The position numbers were made by a program, and so were the translations under genes. From assembly GCF_030068455.1 (NCBI RefSeq), contig NZ_JAQOSQ010000001.1:490030-554029 (forward strand): 64,000 nucleotides of DNA. Direction: 5' to 3'. Below the pieces are notes generated by a model. It was not told the DNA's origin, did no database searches, and was given only the letters and a program-made list of their open reading frames with translations. Position 1 is the first letter of the stretch; every line of letters starts with the position of its first letter. Below, piece after piece: positions 19,190 to 26,726 of this stretch. Origin of the DNA: Roseofilum casamattae BLCC-M143. GTDB lineage: Bacteria; Cyanobacteriota; Cyanobacteriia; Cyanobacteriales; Desertifilaceae.

Positions 19190-19300
19190 AGAAACCGGGT
19201 TTCTTCCTTTTCTCGATACTCTAGCCAAAATTCTGGTAGAAACCCGGTTTCTAAAATGTCCCAATACTCTAAACCAAATCCCTGTAGAAACCCGGTGTCT
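19190..19300. repeat. Three 48-bp direct repeats carrying a 15-bp near-palindrome
   Basis: AGAAACCGGGTTTCT at 19190-19204, AGAAACCCGGTTTCT at 19238-19252 and AGAAACCCGGTGTCT at 19286-19300 are spaced exactly 48 bp. The spacers are also related (each has a TACTCTA...CCAAA core), so the unit is 48 bp. Since 48 is 16 codons, open frames appear on both strands with a 16-residue period, but no gene is supported. The palindrome type is dispersed in cyanobacterial genomes. Confidence 0.85.
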
Positions 19301-19313
19301 TTACTCACCAACC

Positions 19314-19348
19314 ATTATTAATTGTTAATTATTAATTATTAATTGATT
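19314..19348. repeat. AT-rich TTAATTATTAATTATTAATT repeat
   Basis: A run of overlapping TTAATTATTAATT units immediately before the start of the gpI-like gene. Related copies are at 34629-34656, 37178-37194 and 44325-44346. Confidence 0.6.
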
Positions 19349-20356
19349 ATGACTCTCGCTCGTTCTAGTCCGTTATTCTTCGATGTAATTCCCATGCGTC
19401 TGCCCGATACAGACCCGGAATACCTCCTCGAAGACCCTCTCGCTCCCCAAGGCATTCCCCTGATGCTCATTCCGGGGGAACCGAGTCAGTTAATGGTGAA
19501 ATTAGGAAATCCAGGCGATCGCGATTTAACCGTCGCCCTCGAGTTTCATGGAAATACACCTCTCTCTTGGCATCGTCTGGAACAAGAAAGCATGACCCTA
19601 GAGCCGGGAATTACGCGAGATATTACCCTGGAATTTACCATTCCGGATGATTTTTTTGAGTCGTTTACGGCGGTTAGAAGTCAACAAAGTTTGCGAATTA
19701 ATTATAACGGTCGCCTCCATGTTTCTGGCGCTACAGATGGTCGAACCATGACTTTAATTGACGTGGCAGATATTAATCTGTACGTGCGCCCGGAATCGAA
19801 GTACTTGGAATTTCTGCCGCAAATTTATCATGAAGTGGATTTTGTCGGTCGCTTCTTAAAAATTATTGAGGAAACGTTTAACCCAGACGTGCAAATGTTG
19901 GGCAGTTTAGTATCTTATCTCGACCCGCTTACGGCTCCAGAATCGATGATTCCATTTTTGGCTCACTGGGTGGGTTGGGAGTTGCAGCCTTATCTGAGTC
20001 TGGACCAGCAGCGATCGCTCATTCGTCATGCGATCGAGATTTATCGCTGGCGCGGAACTCGGCGCGGTTTGCGGTTATATCTCCATTTAGCAACGAGACT
20101 TCCCTTAGATGAAGATATAGAAATAGAAGAGGATAAACATATTTCCATTACCGAAACCTTTAGCCAAGGATTAATTTTAGGAGGAACAATAGTCGGGACA
20201 GATTCCATGCTCGGCGGCGGTCGTCCTTTTCATTTTAGCGTGCGCTTGCGATTGCCAACGGACACTCCCGGTTCTCTTGATGAAGGCTTGGTGCGCAAAG
20301 TTATCGATCGGCAGAAACCAGCATTTTGTACTTACGATTTGGCGATCGAGGATTAG
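19349..20356 (+). CDS. gpI-like phage tail/baseplate protein (Afp12 type)
   Basis: A 335-residue protein with an ATG start at 19349 (a TTG six bases upstream is less likely). Residues 1-140 form a strand-rich domain with an N-terminal LPQIYH-proximal linker. The C-terminal part contains KYLEFLPQIYHEVDFVGRFL, DPLTAPESMIPFLAHWVGWE and LIRHAIEIYRWRGTRRGL, the signature of the phage-tail gpI/TIGR02242 family, which attaches to baseplate J in contractile machines. It follows the J-like gene on the same strand after a 169-bp gap filled by repeats. No sheath, tube, spike, LysM or AAA+ genes of a contractile injection system are present in this window. Confidence 0.8.
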   Translation: MTLARSSPLFFDVIPMRLPDTDPEYLLEDPLAPQGIPLMLIPGEPSQLMVKLGNPGDRDLTVALEFHGNTPLSWHRLEQESMTLEPGITRDITLEFTIPDDFFESFTAVRSQQSLRINYNGRLHVSGATDGRTMTLIDVADINLYVRPESKYLEFLPQIYHEVDFVGRFLKIIEETFNPDVQMLGSLVSYLDPLTAPESMIPFLAHWVGWELQPYLSLDQQRSLIRHAIEIYRWRGTRRGLRLYLHLATRLPLDEDIEIEEDKHISITETFSQGLILGGTIVGTDSMLGGGRPFHFSVRLRLPTDTPGSLDEGLVRKVIDRQKPAFCTYDLAIED

Positions 20357-20459
20357 CGATCGCAGTCTTTGGGTTTAGTGGTTAATGCGATCTGCTAGAG
20401 TCATAGTACGGGCCGTCTTGAGTTATACTGGGGAATTGTGAGTTTTTAAGAACTGTCCC

Positions 20460-20843
20460 ATGAAAGGTCAAGAACTTATCCGCAGCATTGAAGCGGAACA
20501 AATGAAACCCGAGCTGCCGGCAATCTATGTCGGAGACACCGTTAAAGTTGGGGTAAGAATCCGCGAAGGTGGAAAAGAAAGAACCCAACCCTATGAAGGC
20601 GTCGTCATTGCCAAACGCCATGGCGGCCTGAACGAAACCATTACCGTACGTCGCATTTTCCAAGGCGTCGGAGTCGAACGGGTATTTCTCGTACACTCTC
20701 CCCGCATCAGCAATATCAAAGTAACCCGTCGGGGTAAAGCCCGGCGAGCAAAACTTTACTATCTGCGCGATCGCGTCGGTAAAGCTACCCGCCTGAAACA
20801 GCGCTTTGACCGCCCTCTCGATCGGAAAATTAAAACTAAGTAA
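20460..20843 (+). CDS. rplS: 50S ribosomal protein L19
   Basis: A 127-residue ribosomal protein at the 30S-50S interface. The family features are [29 protein letters not shown], and [15 protein letters not shown] with [16 protein letters not shown]; the C-terminal tail KATRLKQRF is basic. ATG start at 20460. In cyanobacteria this gene usually precedes tRNA-Trp and secE-nusG-rplK; here tRNA-Trp follows but secE does not. The promoter must be in the 100-bp upstream gap. Confidence is high because sequence and length match the family throughout. Confidence 0.98.
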   Translation: MKGQELIRSIEAEQMKPELPAIYVGDTVKVGVRIREGGKERTQPYEGVVIAKRHGGLNETITVRRIFQGVGVERVFLVHSPRISNIKVTRRGKARRAKLYYLRDRVGKATRLKQRFDRPLDRKIKTK

Positions 20844-20857
20844 TCCTAACTTTCCCC

Positions 20858-20887
20858 TTGACAAAGTTTCTGATTGAACTCTATAAT
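20858..20887 (+). promoter_or_regulatory. Sigma70-type promoter of tRNA-Trp
   Basis: TTGACA at 20858-20863 and TATAAT at 20882-20887 are both consensus and separated by 18 bp. Transcription would start about 20894, some 10 bp before the tRNA. Confidence 0.85.
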
Positions 20888-20903
20888 TAGAGAGCTAGTT
20901 GAT

Positions 20904-20976
20904 GCGCTCTTAGTTCAGTTGGTAGAACGCAGGTCTCCAAAACCTGATGTCGGGGGTTCGAGTCCTCCAGGGCGCG
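20904..20976 (+). tRNA. trnW: tRNA-Trp (anticodon CCA)
   Basis: A 73-nt cloverleaf: acceptor GCGCTCT pairs with AGGGCGC, anticodon stem CAGGT/ACCTG encloses loop CTCCAAA with anticodon CCA at 20937-20939, and the T arm is GGGGG-TTCGAGT-CCTCC. The discriminator is G, as expected for tryptophan. The CCA tail is not encoded. A strong promoter lies just upstream. Confidence 0.95.
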
Positions 20977-21009
20977 CTATGTTAACTGAATACTGTGTCG
21001 GACTTTCAA

Positions 21010-21025
21010 CCCCGACATCAGGTTT
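21010..21025. repeat. 16-nt inverted copy of part of tRNA-Trp
   Basis: CCCCGACATCAGGTTT at 21010-21025 is the exact reverse complement of 20940-20955 in the tRNA, covering the end of the anticodon loop, its 3' stem, the variable loop and most of the T-stem. It sits 34 bp beyond the tRNA end. See findings. Confidence 0.9.
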
Positions 21026-21084
21026 CAGCTACCTTCACTCTCCCTAACACCATAGGGGAACGTAACTTTAAATTATTTCAGAAA

Positions 21085-21113
21085 TCGGGTGGTGCCAGTA
21101 GCAAACCACCCGA
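21085..21113 (-). terminator. Stem-loop after the CurT gene
   Basis: TCGGGTGGT and ACCACCCGA form a 9-bp GC-rich stem around an 11-nt loop, 29 bp after the minus-strand CurT stop. On the minus strand a short U-rich stretch (TTTCTG) follows. It is a probable intrinsic terminator or mRNA stabiliser. Confidence 0.55.
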
Positions 21114-21141
21114 TGGTAGGCTCTTCAATCTAAACTAACGT

Positions 21142-21609
21142 TTAGGATTTGCCGCCGCCAGTAACCTGAGAAGTCAGGCTGGAGATATCTTTGTAGAGTT
21201 CTTGACGCGACTCAGCCTTGAGCAGGTAGCGCCATACAAACCAAGCTACATAGCACAGACCAACTAATTCAAATAAGGGAGCCAATACAAAACCCAAAAG
21301 AGGAATGTGGTTGATGGCATCCAATACGGATAAGGTGAGATAAACGGCAACAAAGGCTGCGATAATCAAACCTACGTTAACCAGGGGTTTTTGATACGTG
21401 ACGAAAAATTCCCCAACGTAGTCGGTTAACCGAGAGAGAATAGTCAGTACTTGGTTTACTGTTTCCGATCCAGAGGAAGAGGCCATAACGGGGGAAGAAG
21501 TAGGGGACTCAACTAACTGAGCTTTTGTGGTAGGAGCCGGAGTCGATACCGGTTCGGGGCTGGAAGGGGTTTCTGGAGCAGGGGTTTTTTTGGGTTCTTT
21601 GCTTTCCAT
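21142..21609 (-). CDS. curT: CAAD/CURT1 thylakoid curvature protein
   Basis: A 155-residue membrane protein. The first 70 residues are a Pro/Ser/Thr-rich disordered tail; the CAAD domain follows at about 60-155, with an amphipathic helix (NQVLTILSRLTDYVGEFFVTYQKP), two transmembrane helices (LVNVGLIIAAFVAVYLTLSVLDAI and LGFVLAPLFELVGLCYVAWFVWRYL) and a C-terminal charged segment. This is the architecture of CurT (Slr0483 in Synechocystis), which bends thylakoid membranes and organises photosystem II biogenesis. A stand-alone CAAD protein of this length, not fused to a tRNA synthetase, supports CurT. ATG start at 21609; monocistronic between two hairpins. Confidence 0.82.
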   Translation of the reverse strand: MESKEPKKTPAPETPSSPEPVSTPAPTTKAQLVESPTSSPVMASSSGSETVNQVLTILSRLTDYVGEFFVTYQKPLVNVGLIIAAFVAVYLTLSVLDAINHIPLLGFVLAPLFELVGLCYVAWFVWRYLLKAESRQELYKDISSLTSQVTGGGKS

Positions 21610-21778
21610 AGTGTTCGGAATTTGAAATAGATAATGTGCTTGGGTGAGGAGGTTAGTAAATTCTAACCAACTGAGTTCGCCTGACGAGCAAATGCTCAGA
21701 TCTACTTGAGACTAGAGCACAGTTCGCTCCTTGGCAAGACTTCAGTCACATCAGAAGCGTTATCGAATCCAATATTAA

Positions 21779-21806
21779 AAGTGCGTTAGCTTAGGTTAAC
21801 GCACTT
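21779..21806 (-). terminator. Intrinsic terminator of the 115-residue secreted-protein gene
   Basis: AAGTGCGTTA and TAACGCACTT form a perfect 10-bp stem around an 8-nt loop. On the minus strand it is followed by TTTTAATATT. It lies 41 bp downstream of the stop of the gene at 21847-22194. Confidence 0.75.
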
Positions 21807-21846
21807 ACCAGACAAAGAAACAATTTTTGAAACACAACTATAGAAA

Positions 21847-22194
21847 TTATTGACGGTTCTCGGCAGCTGGTTCCGGCGATGATGGAGCAGTATTGAGTAA
21901 TTCTAATTGTTGCTTGCGGAACTCGGCAGCAGCATTGTCCAAGCTTTCTTGGCGATCGCGATTTAACTCTTCCACATTAATTAGATGCTGTCCCCGTTGC
22001 AAATTGTGCATTAGATCGAAGAACTGACCGGGACCGCTCCGTCCGGAGAAAATCCCAGAACCGCCATCTTGAGTTTGGATGTCTGCCAGAGGATCGATGG
22101 AGCTGGCTTGTCCTCGGCTCGCTTGAGCATCGAGTCCGATCCATAAGAGCGCGAGTAAGGTAACGAGGGAGTAAGAACAAGATTTTGCAAACAT
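21847..22194 (-). CDS. Small secreted hypothetical protein
   Basis: A 115-residue protein with a Sec-type signal peptide: MFAKSCSYSLVTLLALLWIG followed by AQAS, with likely cleavage after about residue 25. The mature part contains GQFFDLMHNLQRGQH and a helical NRDRQESLDNAAAEFRKQQLELL, then a Pro/Glu tail. I do not recognise a named family; similar small exported proteins occur in cyanobacteria. The gene lies directly downstream (33 bp) of the ABC permease gene, so co-expression is possible, but it ends in its own terminator. ATG start at 22194. Confidence 0.55.
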   Translation of the reverse strand: MFAKSCSYSLVTLLALLWIGLDAQASRGQASSIDPLADIQTQDGGSGIFSGRSGPGQFFDLMHNLQRGQHLINVEELNRDRQESLDNAAAEFRKQQLELLNTAPSSPEPAAENRQ

Positions 22195-22227
22195 AACGGC
22201 GCGTTAGAGAGAGTGACGACAGAGATA

Positions 22228-23100
22228 TTAGGATAATCGGCGACGCAGTAGGGGTTGAATTAAAAGAAGGGCGATCGCATCGAAGACAAAAAGCACCAAC
22301 AAACACCCTCCTAAAGAGATATCACCCCAAGGAGCGGACATGACTATTTTAACCAATCCCCAGTCGGAATGAACGTACAGGTATCGAATTGGTTCGATCG
22401 CGTAACTGAGGGGATTGAGACTGGAGACGATTTGCAACCAAGTTGGCATAAACGACAAGGGAGCCAAAGCCGTACTGGCAAAGAGCAAGGGCAAATTGAC
22501 CACAAAGATCGCGGCAATCAGTTCGATATGGCCGGGAAGGGCAAAACTCAGTCCCAAGCTAATTCCGGTGACTCCGAGCACCAAGAGGAGAAGAATCAGA
22601 GTAATAATGGCTAGAGCGGAGAGGCTGGGAAATCCGGCACCGAGAAAAATACCAGCTCCCATAATAACTGCGGTTTGAACCAGTGCCAGGGCAATGATAT
22701 AAATCGCGGAGGACAGGACAATGGAGTAGCGAGTGGTCAAAGGAGCGACCAGCAGGCGGTTGAGGAAGCCAAACTCGCGATCGAACATGACGGGAAGTCC
22801 GGCATTGAGGGCCCCAGAAAAGGCAGTAAAGACAATTATTCCGGCTCCGAGAAATTGTCCGTAGTTGATGCGCTCGCCTAAGAATCCTTCGGGAGCATTT
22901 TGGAACAAGGCGCCAAAGAGAATTAACCACATCAGCGGTTGGATAACGCCAGCCATCAGAGTAGTCGGACGGCGTTGCAGTTGGATAAATAAGCGCTTGG
23001 TGAGTGCAGCTGTTTCTTGCCAGAGTTCCCCAAAGGAAAATCCCGAATTCTCGGGCATGGAAATGGGGTCGATATTAGACTGAGCAGAGGTTGTTGTCAT
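22228..23100 (-). CDS. ABC-2 type permease (DrrB family)
   Basis: An inner-membrane permease of about 290 residues. Six hydrophobic helices are seen (from about residue 50; for example LMWLILFGALFQNAPEG and YSIVLSSAIYIIALALVQTAVIMG), with the DrrB-type ABC-2 signature near LNPLSYAIEPIRYLYV. The frame could begin at a TTG at 23112, but ATG 23100 gives a more usual start. It lies downstream of its ATPase (gap about 55 bp), so the two form a transporter. The substrate is not determined; DrrAB relatives export lipids, drugs or pigments. Confidence 0.85.
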   Translation of the reverse strand: MTTTSAQSNIDPISMPENSGFSFGELWQETAALTKRLFIQLQRRPTTLMAGVIQPLMWLILFGALFQNAPEGFLGERINYGQFLGAGIIVFTAFSGALNAGLPVMFDREFGFLNRLLVAPLTTRYSIVLSSAIYIIALALVQTAVIMGAGIFLGAGFPSLSALAIITLILLLLVLGVTGISLGLSFALPGHIELIAAIFVVNLPLLFASTALAPLSFMPTWLQIVSSLNPLSYAIEPIRYLYVHSDWGLVKIVMSAPWGDISLGGCLLVLFVFDAIALLLIQPLLRRRLS

Positions 23101-23155
23101 GGCTTCATTCAACGCGATCGGGTTCGGGGATGAGGAGAAGTTATTTGTTCTGAGG

Positions 23156-24190
23156 TTAACGCATATTTTGCTTGCGTTCTTTCTTTAAGTCTCGCATACC
23201 GATCGCGGCCAGTTCGGCATCCATCAGGGTGCGGCCGGTGGCGGCGAGGTAGACATCATCTAAGCTCGGTTGCGATTTTGCGATGCCAAAAATCGGGAGG
23301 CCAGCGGTTTGCAAGGCTTGCTGGACTTCCGCGAGAGGACTGGCTGAGGCGTCGGCAGGACTGGAATTTACGACGAGGTTAATGGAGTTGCCTCGGTCTT
23401 GGTTCACAATGGCTTCGCGCACGTCCGGCAAGCCTTCCAGTAGGGTTTTGGCTCGTTCGGCTTCTGCTGATGGGGTGAATTCGCGAATTTGCAGGGTAAT
23501 GCGATCGCCGCCGACCTCTTGTTTCAGTTGACTGGGGGTTCCACTGGCAATGACGATTCCGCGATCGATAATGGCTACGCGATCGGCTAACAGATCGATT
23601 TCTTCCAAATAGTGGCTGGCGATCAGAATTGTGGTTCCCGACTGGCGCAACTGACGCAGAAATTCCCAGACTACCGTACGGCTTTCAATATCCAGACCGA
23701 CAGTGGGTTCGTCCAACACTAAGACTTTCGGCTGGTGCAACAACCCCGCTGCTAAGTCCAGTCGTTTGCGAATGCCTCCAGAATAGGTTCCTGTTTTTTG
23801 GTCGGCATACTCTTGCAGTCCCAACCGTTCGATGACTTCTGCCACGCGATTTGCGATCGCCTTTCGCGGTACGTGATAAATGGCGGCTTGCAGTTCCAGT
23901 AATTCTCGACCGGTCAACACTTTATCCAAAGCGACCTCTTGCGCCACATAGCCCAGAAGTTGCCGAGCCGCTTTTGGATAGTTCGCTACGCAAATACCGG
24001 CGACCTCAAGTTTACCGCTGTCTGGAGCGCTTAGGGTACACAAACATCGCATAGTTGTGGTTTTTCCGGCTCCGTTCGGCCCGAGTAAACCAAAGATTTC
24101 TCCAGGCTGTACCTCCAGGGAGATATCTTTAACGGCATCCACATTACCGTAGCGTTTTTGAAGATGTTCGATCGCAATTGCTGGAGTCAT
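23156..24190 (-). CDS. ABC transporter ATP-binding protein (DrrA family)
   Basis: A 344-residue ATPase. Walker A is GLLGPNGAGKTTT, the signature YSGGIRKRLDLA, Walker B VLVLDEPTVGLD, and the H-loop His in IASHYLEEIDLLAD. Residues 230-310 form the C-terminal extension typical of DrrA-like exporter ATPases (ITLQIREFTPSAEAE...). It is upstream of the permease on the same strand and likely forms a dimeric exporter with it. ATG start at 24190. No regulator is adjacent. Confidence 0.9.
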   Translation of the reverse strand: MTPAIAIEHLQKRYGNVDAVKDISLEVQPGEIFGLLGPNGAGKTTTMRCLCTLSAPDSGKLEVAGICVANYPKAARQLLGYVAQEVALDKVLTGRELLELQAAIYHVPRKAIANRVAEVIERLGLQEYADQKTGTYSGGIRKRLDLAAGLLHQPKVLVLDEPTVGLDIESRTVVWEFLRQLRQSGTTILIASHYLEEIDLLADRVAIIDRGIVIASGTPSQLKQEVGGDRITLQIREFTPSAEAERAKTLLEGLPDVREAIVNQDRGNSINLVVNSSPADASASPLAEVQQALQTAGLPIFGIAKSQPSLDDVYLAATGRTLMDAELAAIGMRDLKKERKQNMR

Positions 24191-24272
24191 GTTATCAAGC
24201 CTCTACAAGTCTTCTCTCTCAGGACATTACCACTGAATCTTGTCTCTTCCTATTATGAACCTCAGCTACACT

Positions 24273-24302
24273 AAAAACCTCTCTAGGTGAGTCCTGGAGA
24301 GG
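24273..24302 (-). terminator. Intrinsic terminator of psb34
   Basis: Read on the minus strand, CCTCTC and GAGAGG form a 6-bp stem around a 13-nt loop followed by TTTTT. It lies 34 bp after the psb34 stop. Confidence 0.75.
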
Positions 24303-24335
24303 AAAAGAGGAGAGTTTACTACCAAAGTTGATATA

Positions 24336-24506
24336 TTAGCTTACAGCGAATGCAATAAAGACGAGACTGACCACTAAAACTGCGGCGATACTGCCTGAGA
24401 TAATATATTGAGTTTTTTCAGCTGAGTTGGGAGGTTCGGCTTGGTAAACGCGCGGTTCCCGAGCGAAGTTGTTGAGGCGACCGCCTTCTTCGGTTGTATA
24501 TGGCAT
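24336..24506 (-). CDS. psb34: Psb34-like photosystem II assembly protein
   Basis: A 56-residue protein too short for routine ORF calling. It begins MPYTTEEGGRLNNFAREPRV, has a linker YQAEPPNSAEKTQ and ends with a single transmembrane helix (YIISGSIAAVLVVSLVFIAFAVS). This matches Psb34 (Ssl1498/Tsl0063), which binds CP47 during photosystem II assembly and competes with high-light-inducible proteins. The charged N-terminal arm is expected to lie on the cytoplasmic side. A strong Shine-Dalgarno AGGAG is 8 bases before the ATG, and a terminator follows. The assignment rests on my memory of the family; the gene itself is well supported. Confidence 0.75.
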   Translation of the reverse strand: MPYTTEEGGRLNNFAREPRVYQAEPPNSAEKTQYIISGSIAAVLVVSLVFIAFAVS

Positions 24507-24598
24507 TTTATTAACTCCTGGACTTGATATATGAGATATATCTTAACATTTGTTTACAAGATCGCAACCCCCATCGGGCTTTTTTTTGTCTGAGGGGA

Positions 24599-25690
24599 CT
24601 AGAGACTCAGTTGAGGTACATAATGCAAAATAGTGGGGGCGATCGCTTCTACGGGCAAAACCTGACGAACGGCACCCAGGGCAATGGCTTCTTTTGGCAT
24701 TCCAAAGACGGTACAGGTGGCTTCATTTTGCGCGAGAGTAATGCCTCCGACGTTGGAGATAGCTAACATCCCATCCGCCCCATCTCGTCCCATTCCGGTG
24801 AGCAAAACGGCAATGCTATGCCGTTGATAGTAGCGAGCGATCGCTTTAAAGGTCGGGGTAATAGAAGGACAATGGCCGCCAACACCCGGTTCTTGGCTGT
24901 AGATAAAGCGTCCGGAGCGATCGAGAAGTAAATGCGATCGCTCCGGGGGAAAGTAGATGGTTCCCGGTTGCGGACGATCGCCGGAACGAGCAATAGAGAT
25001 TGGCAGTTGGCAGTCACTGGATAACCAGTCGATGAATCCTTGCAGGAACCCCTGACTGATATGCTGCACGCAGATAATGGGGACGGGAAGGCTGGCGGGA
25101 AATTGGCTGAGAATTTGCTGTAAGGCTTGGGGGCCGCCAGTTGAGGCTCCAAGGGCGATCGCGCCGAGAGAGGAAGGCAACCGAGAGGAGGAGAACATAC
25201 GGGGAGTTGGGACACTCGGTTGCAGTGACAGGCGATCGCTCTTGTGCCGTTGATGGGCAAAGACAGAAACACCGGAGAGAACCTTAATTTTCTGAATTAG
25301 GGTGCGTTGAATGCGATCGCGATCGACTCCGAGTCCGCCTTCGGGTTTGGGAAATACATCCACAGCACCTGCTTCGAGTAGTTGAAACACTTGCTGAGTA
25401 TCTCGTTCGCGCACGGAGGAGCTAATGGCTAAGATCGGGCGAGGATAGGCAGCCATAATTTCTTGAGTTAAAGTTAAGCCATCCATTTCCGGCATGTGCA
25501 AGTCCGTACACACCACGTGGGGATTAACTTGGGGAATTAATGCGATCGCTTCTTTGCCATTGCGCGCTGTACCGACTACTTGAATGGCATCCGATGCGTC
25601 CAGCATTCGCCGTAAAATGAGCAGAGCAATGGGAGAGTCTTCAACAATTATGACTCGAATTGGATTTTGCGATCGGGTAAGATAACCCAT
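24599..25690 (-). CDS. cheB: CheB chemotaxis methylesterase/response regulator
   Basis: A 363-residue protein with receiver domain 1-125 (phospho-acceptor Asp63 in CTDLHMPEMDG) and methylesterase domain from about 175. The catalytic triad is Ser183 in GASTGG, His210 in VQHIS and Asp303 in MGRDGADG. It removes methyl groups from chemoreceptor glutamates when phosphorylated. No other chemotaxis gene (cheA, cheR, cheW or a receptor) is adjacent, which is unusual for cheB but known in cyanobacteria with dispersed Pil/Tax-type systems. ATG start at 25690. Confidence 0.93.
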   Translation of the reverse strand: MGYLTRSQNPIRVIIVEDSPIALLILRRMLDASDAIQVVGTARNGKEAIALIPQVNPHVVCTDLHMPEMDGLTLTQEIMAAYPRPILAISSSVRERDTQQVFQLLEAGAVDVFPKPEGGLGVDRDRIQRTLIQKIKVLSGVSVFAHQRHKSDRLSLQPSVPTPRMFSSSRLPSSLGAIALGASTGGPQALQQILSQFPASLPVPIICVQHISQGFLQGFIDWLSSDCQLPISIARSGDRPQPGTIYFPPERSHLLLDRSGRFIYSQEPGVGGHCPSITPTFKAIARYYQRHSIAVLLTGMGRDGADGMLAISNVGGITLAQNEATCTVFGMPKEAIALGAVRQVLPVEAIAPTILHYVPQLSL

Positions 25691-25746
25691 ACTTTGGAAT
25701 TCAACAATTTGAATTATAGCTCTACGGGAGTGCAGCGAACAAAATT

Positions 25747-26697
25747 TTATGCGCTTTGCCCAGAGAACAATTGGCGTGCCTGAACTGCTGTATCTGGAAC
25801 GTCGGTAATGATGCCATCCACCCCGAGTTCCATAAACCCTCGGTATTCTTCCTGAAGATCGCCATTAAATTCTGGGAGAACAAAGTGCGTTTCTTTCCGG
25901 AAAGTCCAGCAGCTCAGAGTCATCTCTTGTTGATGAAGTCGATCGATTAATCCAAAGCCTTCAGGAGACCAAAGATAGCGTTTATCAATTGCCACACCGC
26001 TGGCATATTCTGCCATACTTGGTAATTGTGCGGGAGAAAGAAGCTGTTCGTAGGTGCGCGGATCTCCCTGGATCATTAAGTCATAGGGGCGATCGTTTTT
26101 CTGCGCAATAACTTGCAGAATACGGACTTCAGTCAACTGCCGCAGACGAATTAAACTTTGCGGTTCAAAGGAAAACAGAACGAGAGGAGATGTGGCATCA
26201 TTATAACCTTCCTCGTGCAAGAGATTGGCTAAGTTTTCTTCAATCAATAGTCCGAGAGTGCGGAAGTAATGGGGATGTTTGATTTCAATATATAGCGCGA
26301 TCGCTCTCTGTTGCTTTTTGTGCCATTCCAGTACTTCGCGTAAGGTGAGAATTGAGAAGCGATCGTTGTTTAACTGAGAGCGAAACGACCAAGGTTCTAT
26401 GGCACGTAATTGTTTAATCTGAGCCAAGGTTAAGTCTGTCGTAAACCATCCTTCTACTTGTCTATTGTATAGTGTTTTCCTATTGTAATAAGAATTAAAT
26501 TGCGCGCATTTGTTGATATTAGTACTCGCGCTCAGTTCGCAGTCATGACGCACAACTAGTTCCCCATCTTTAGTCGGAACAATATCTAACTCGATCGCAT
26601 CCGCATTTTGCGCGATCGCTAATTCATAAGCTCCTAGAGTATGTTCTGGAAGGTAACCACTTGCCCCTCGATGAGCAATAATTTGAGGAATAGACAT
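25747..26697 (-). CDS. Glycerophosphodiester phosphodiesterase
   Basis: A 316-residue GDPD-family hydrolase that releases glycerol-3-phosphate from phospholipid head groups. It has the N-terminal HRGASGYLPEHTLGAYELA with the catalytic His/Arg, Glu-x-Asp metal ligands in ELDIVPTKDGELVVRHD, and C-terminal GVDGIITDVPDTA. No signal peptide is seen, so it is probably cytoplasmic. It is larger than the minimal 240-residue enzymes because of an insert around 60-90. ATG start at 26697; it runs in the same direction as cheB but without evident functional link. Confidence 0.9.
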   Translation of the reverse strand: MSIPQIIAHRGASGYLPEHTLGAYELAIAQNADAIELDIVPTKDGELVVRHDCELSASTNINKCAQFNSYYNRKTLYNRQVEGWFTTDLTLAQIKQLRAIEPWSFRSQLNNDRFSILTLREVLEWHKKQQRAIALYIEIKHPHYFRTLGLLIEENLANLLHEEGYNDATSPLVLFSFEPQSLIRLRQLTEVRILQVIAQKNDRPYDLMIQGDPRTYEQLLSPAQLPSMAEYASGVAIDKRYLWSPEGFGLIDRLHQQEMTLSCWTFRKETHFVLPEFNGDLQEEYRGFMELGVDGIITDVPDTAVQARQLFSGQSA

Positions 26698-26726
26698 GTT
26701 TTTTATTAATTTCTAAATACTAATCT

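Noticed and set aside
19036..19321. 60-90-codon frames with a 16-residue period on both strands
   Set aside because: They arise from the 48-bp repeats (period of 16 codons); no ribosome site or family.
16494..20356. Prophage or tailocin
   Set aside because: No capsid, terminase, portal, lysis or integrase genes; only baseplate-type genes are present.
24550..24600. Terminator from CCCCCATCGGGC followed by eight T on the plus strand
   Set aside because: The stem is only three to four pairs and no plus-strand gene ends there.
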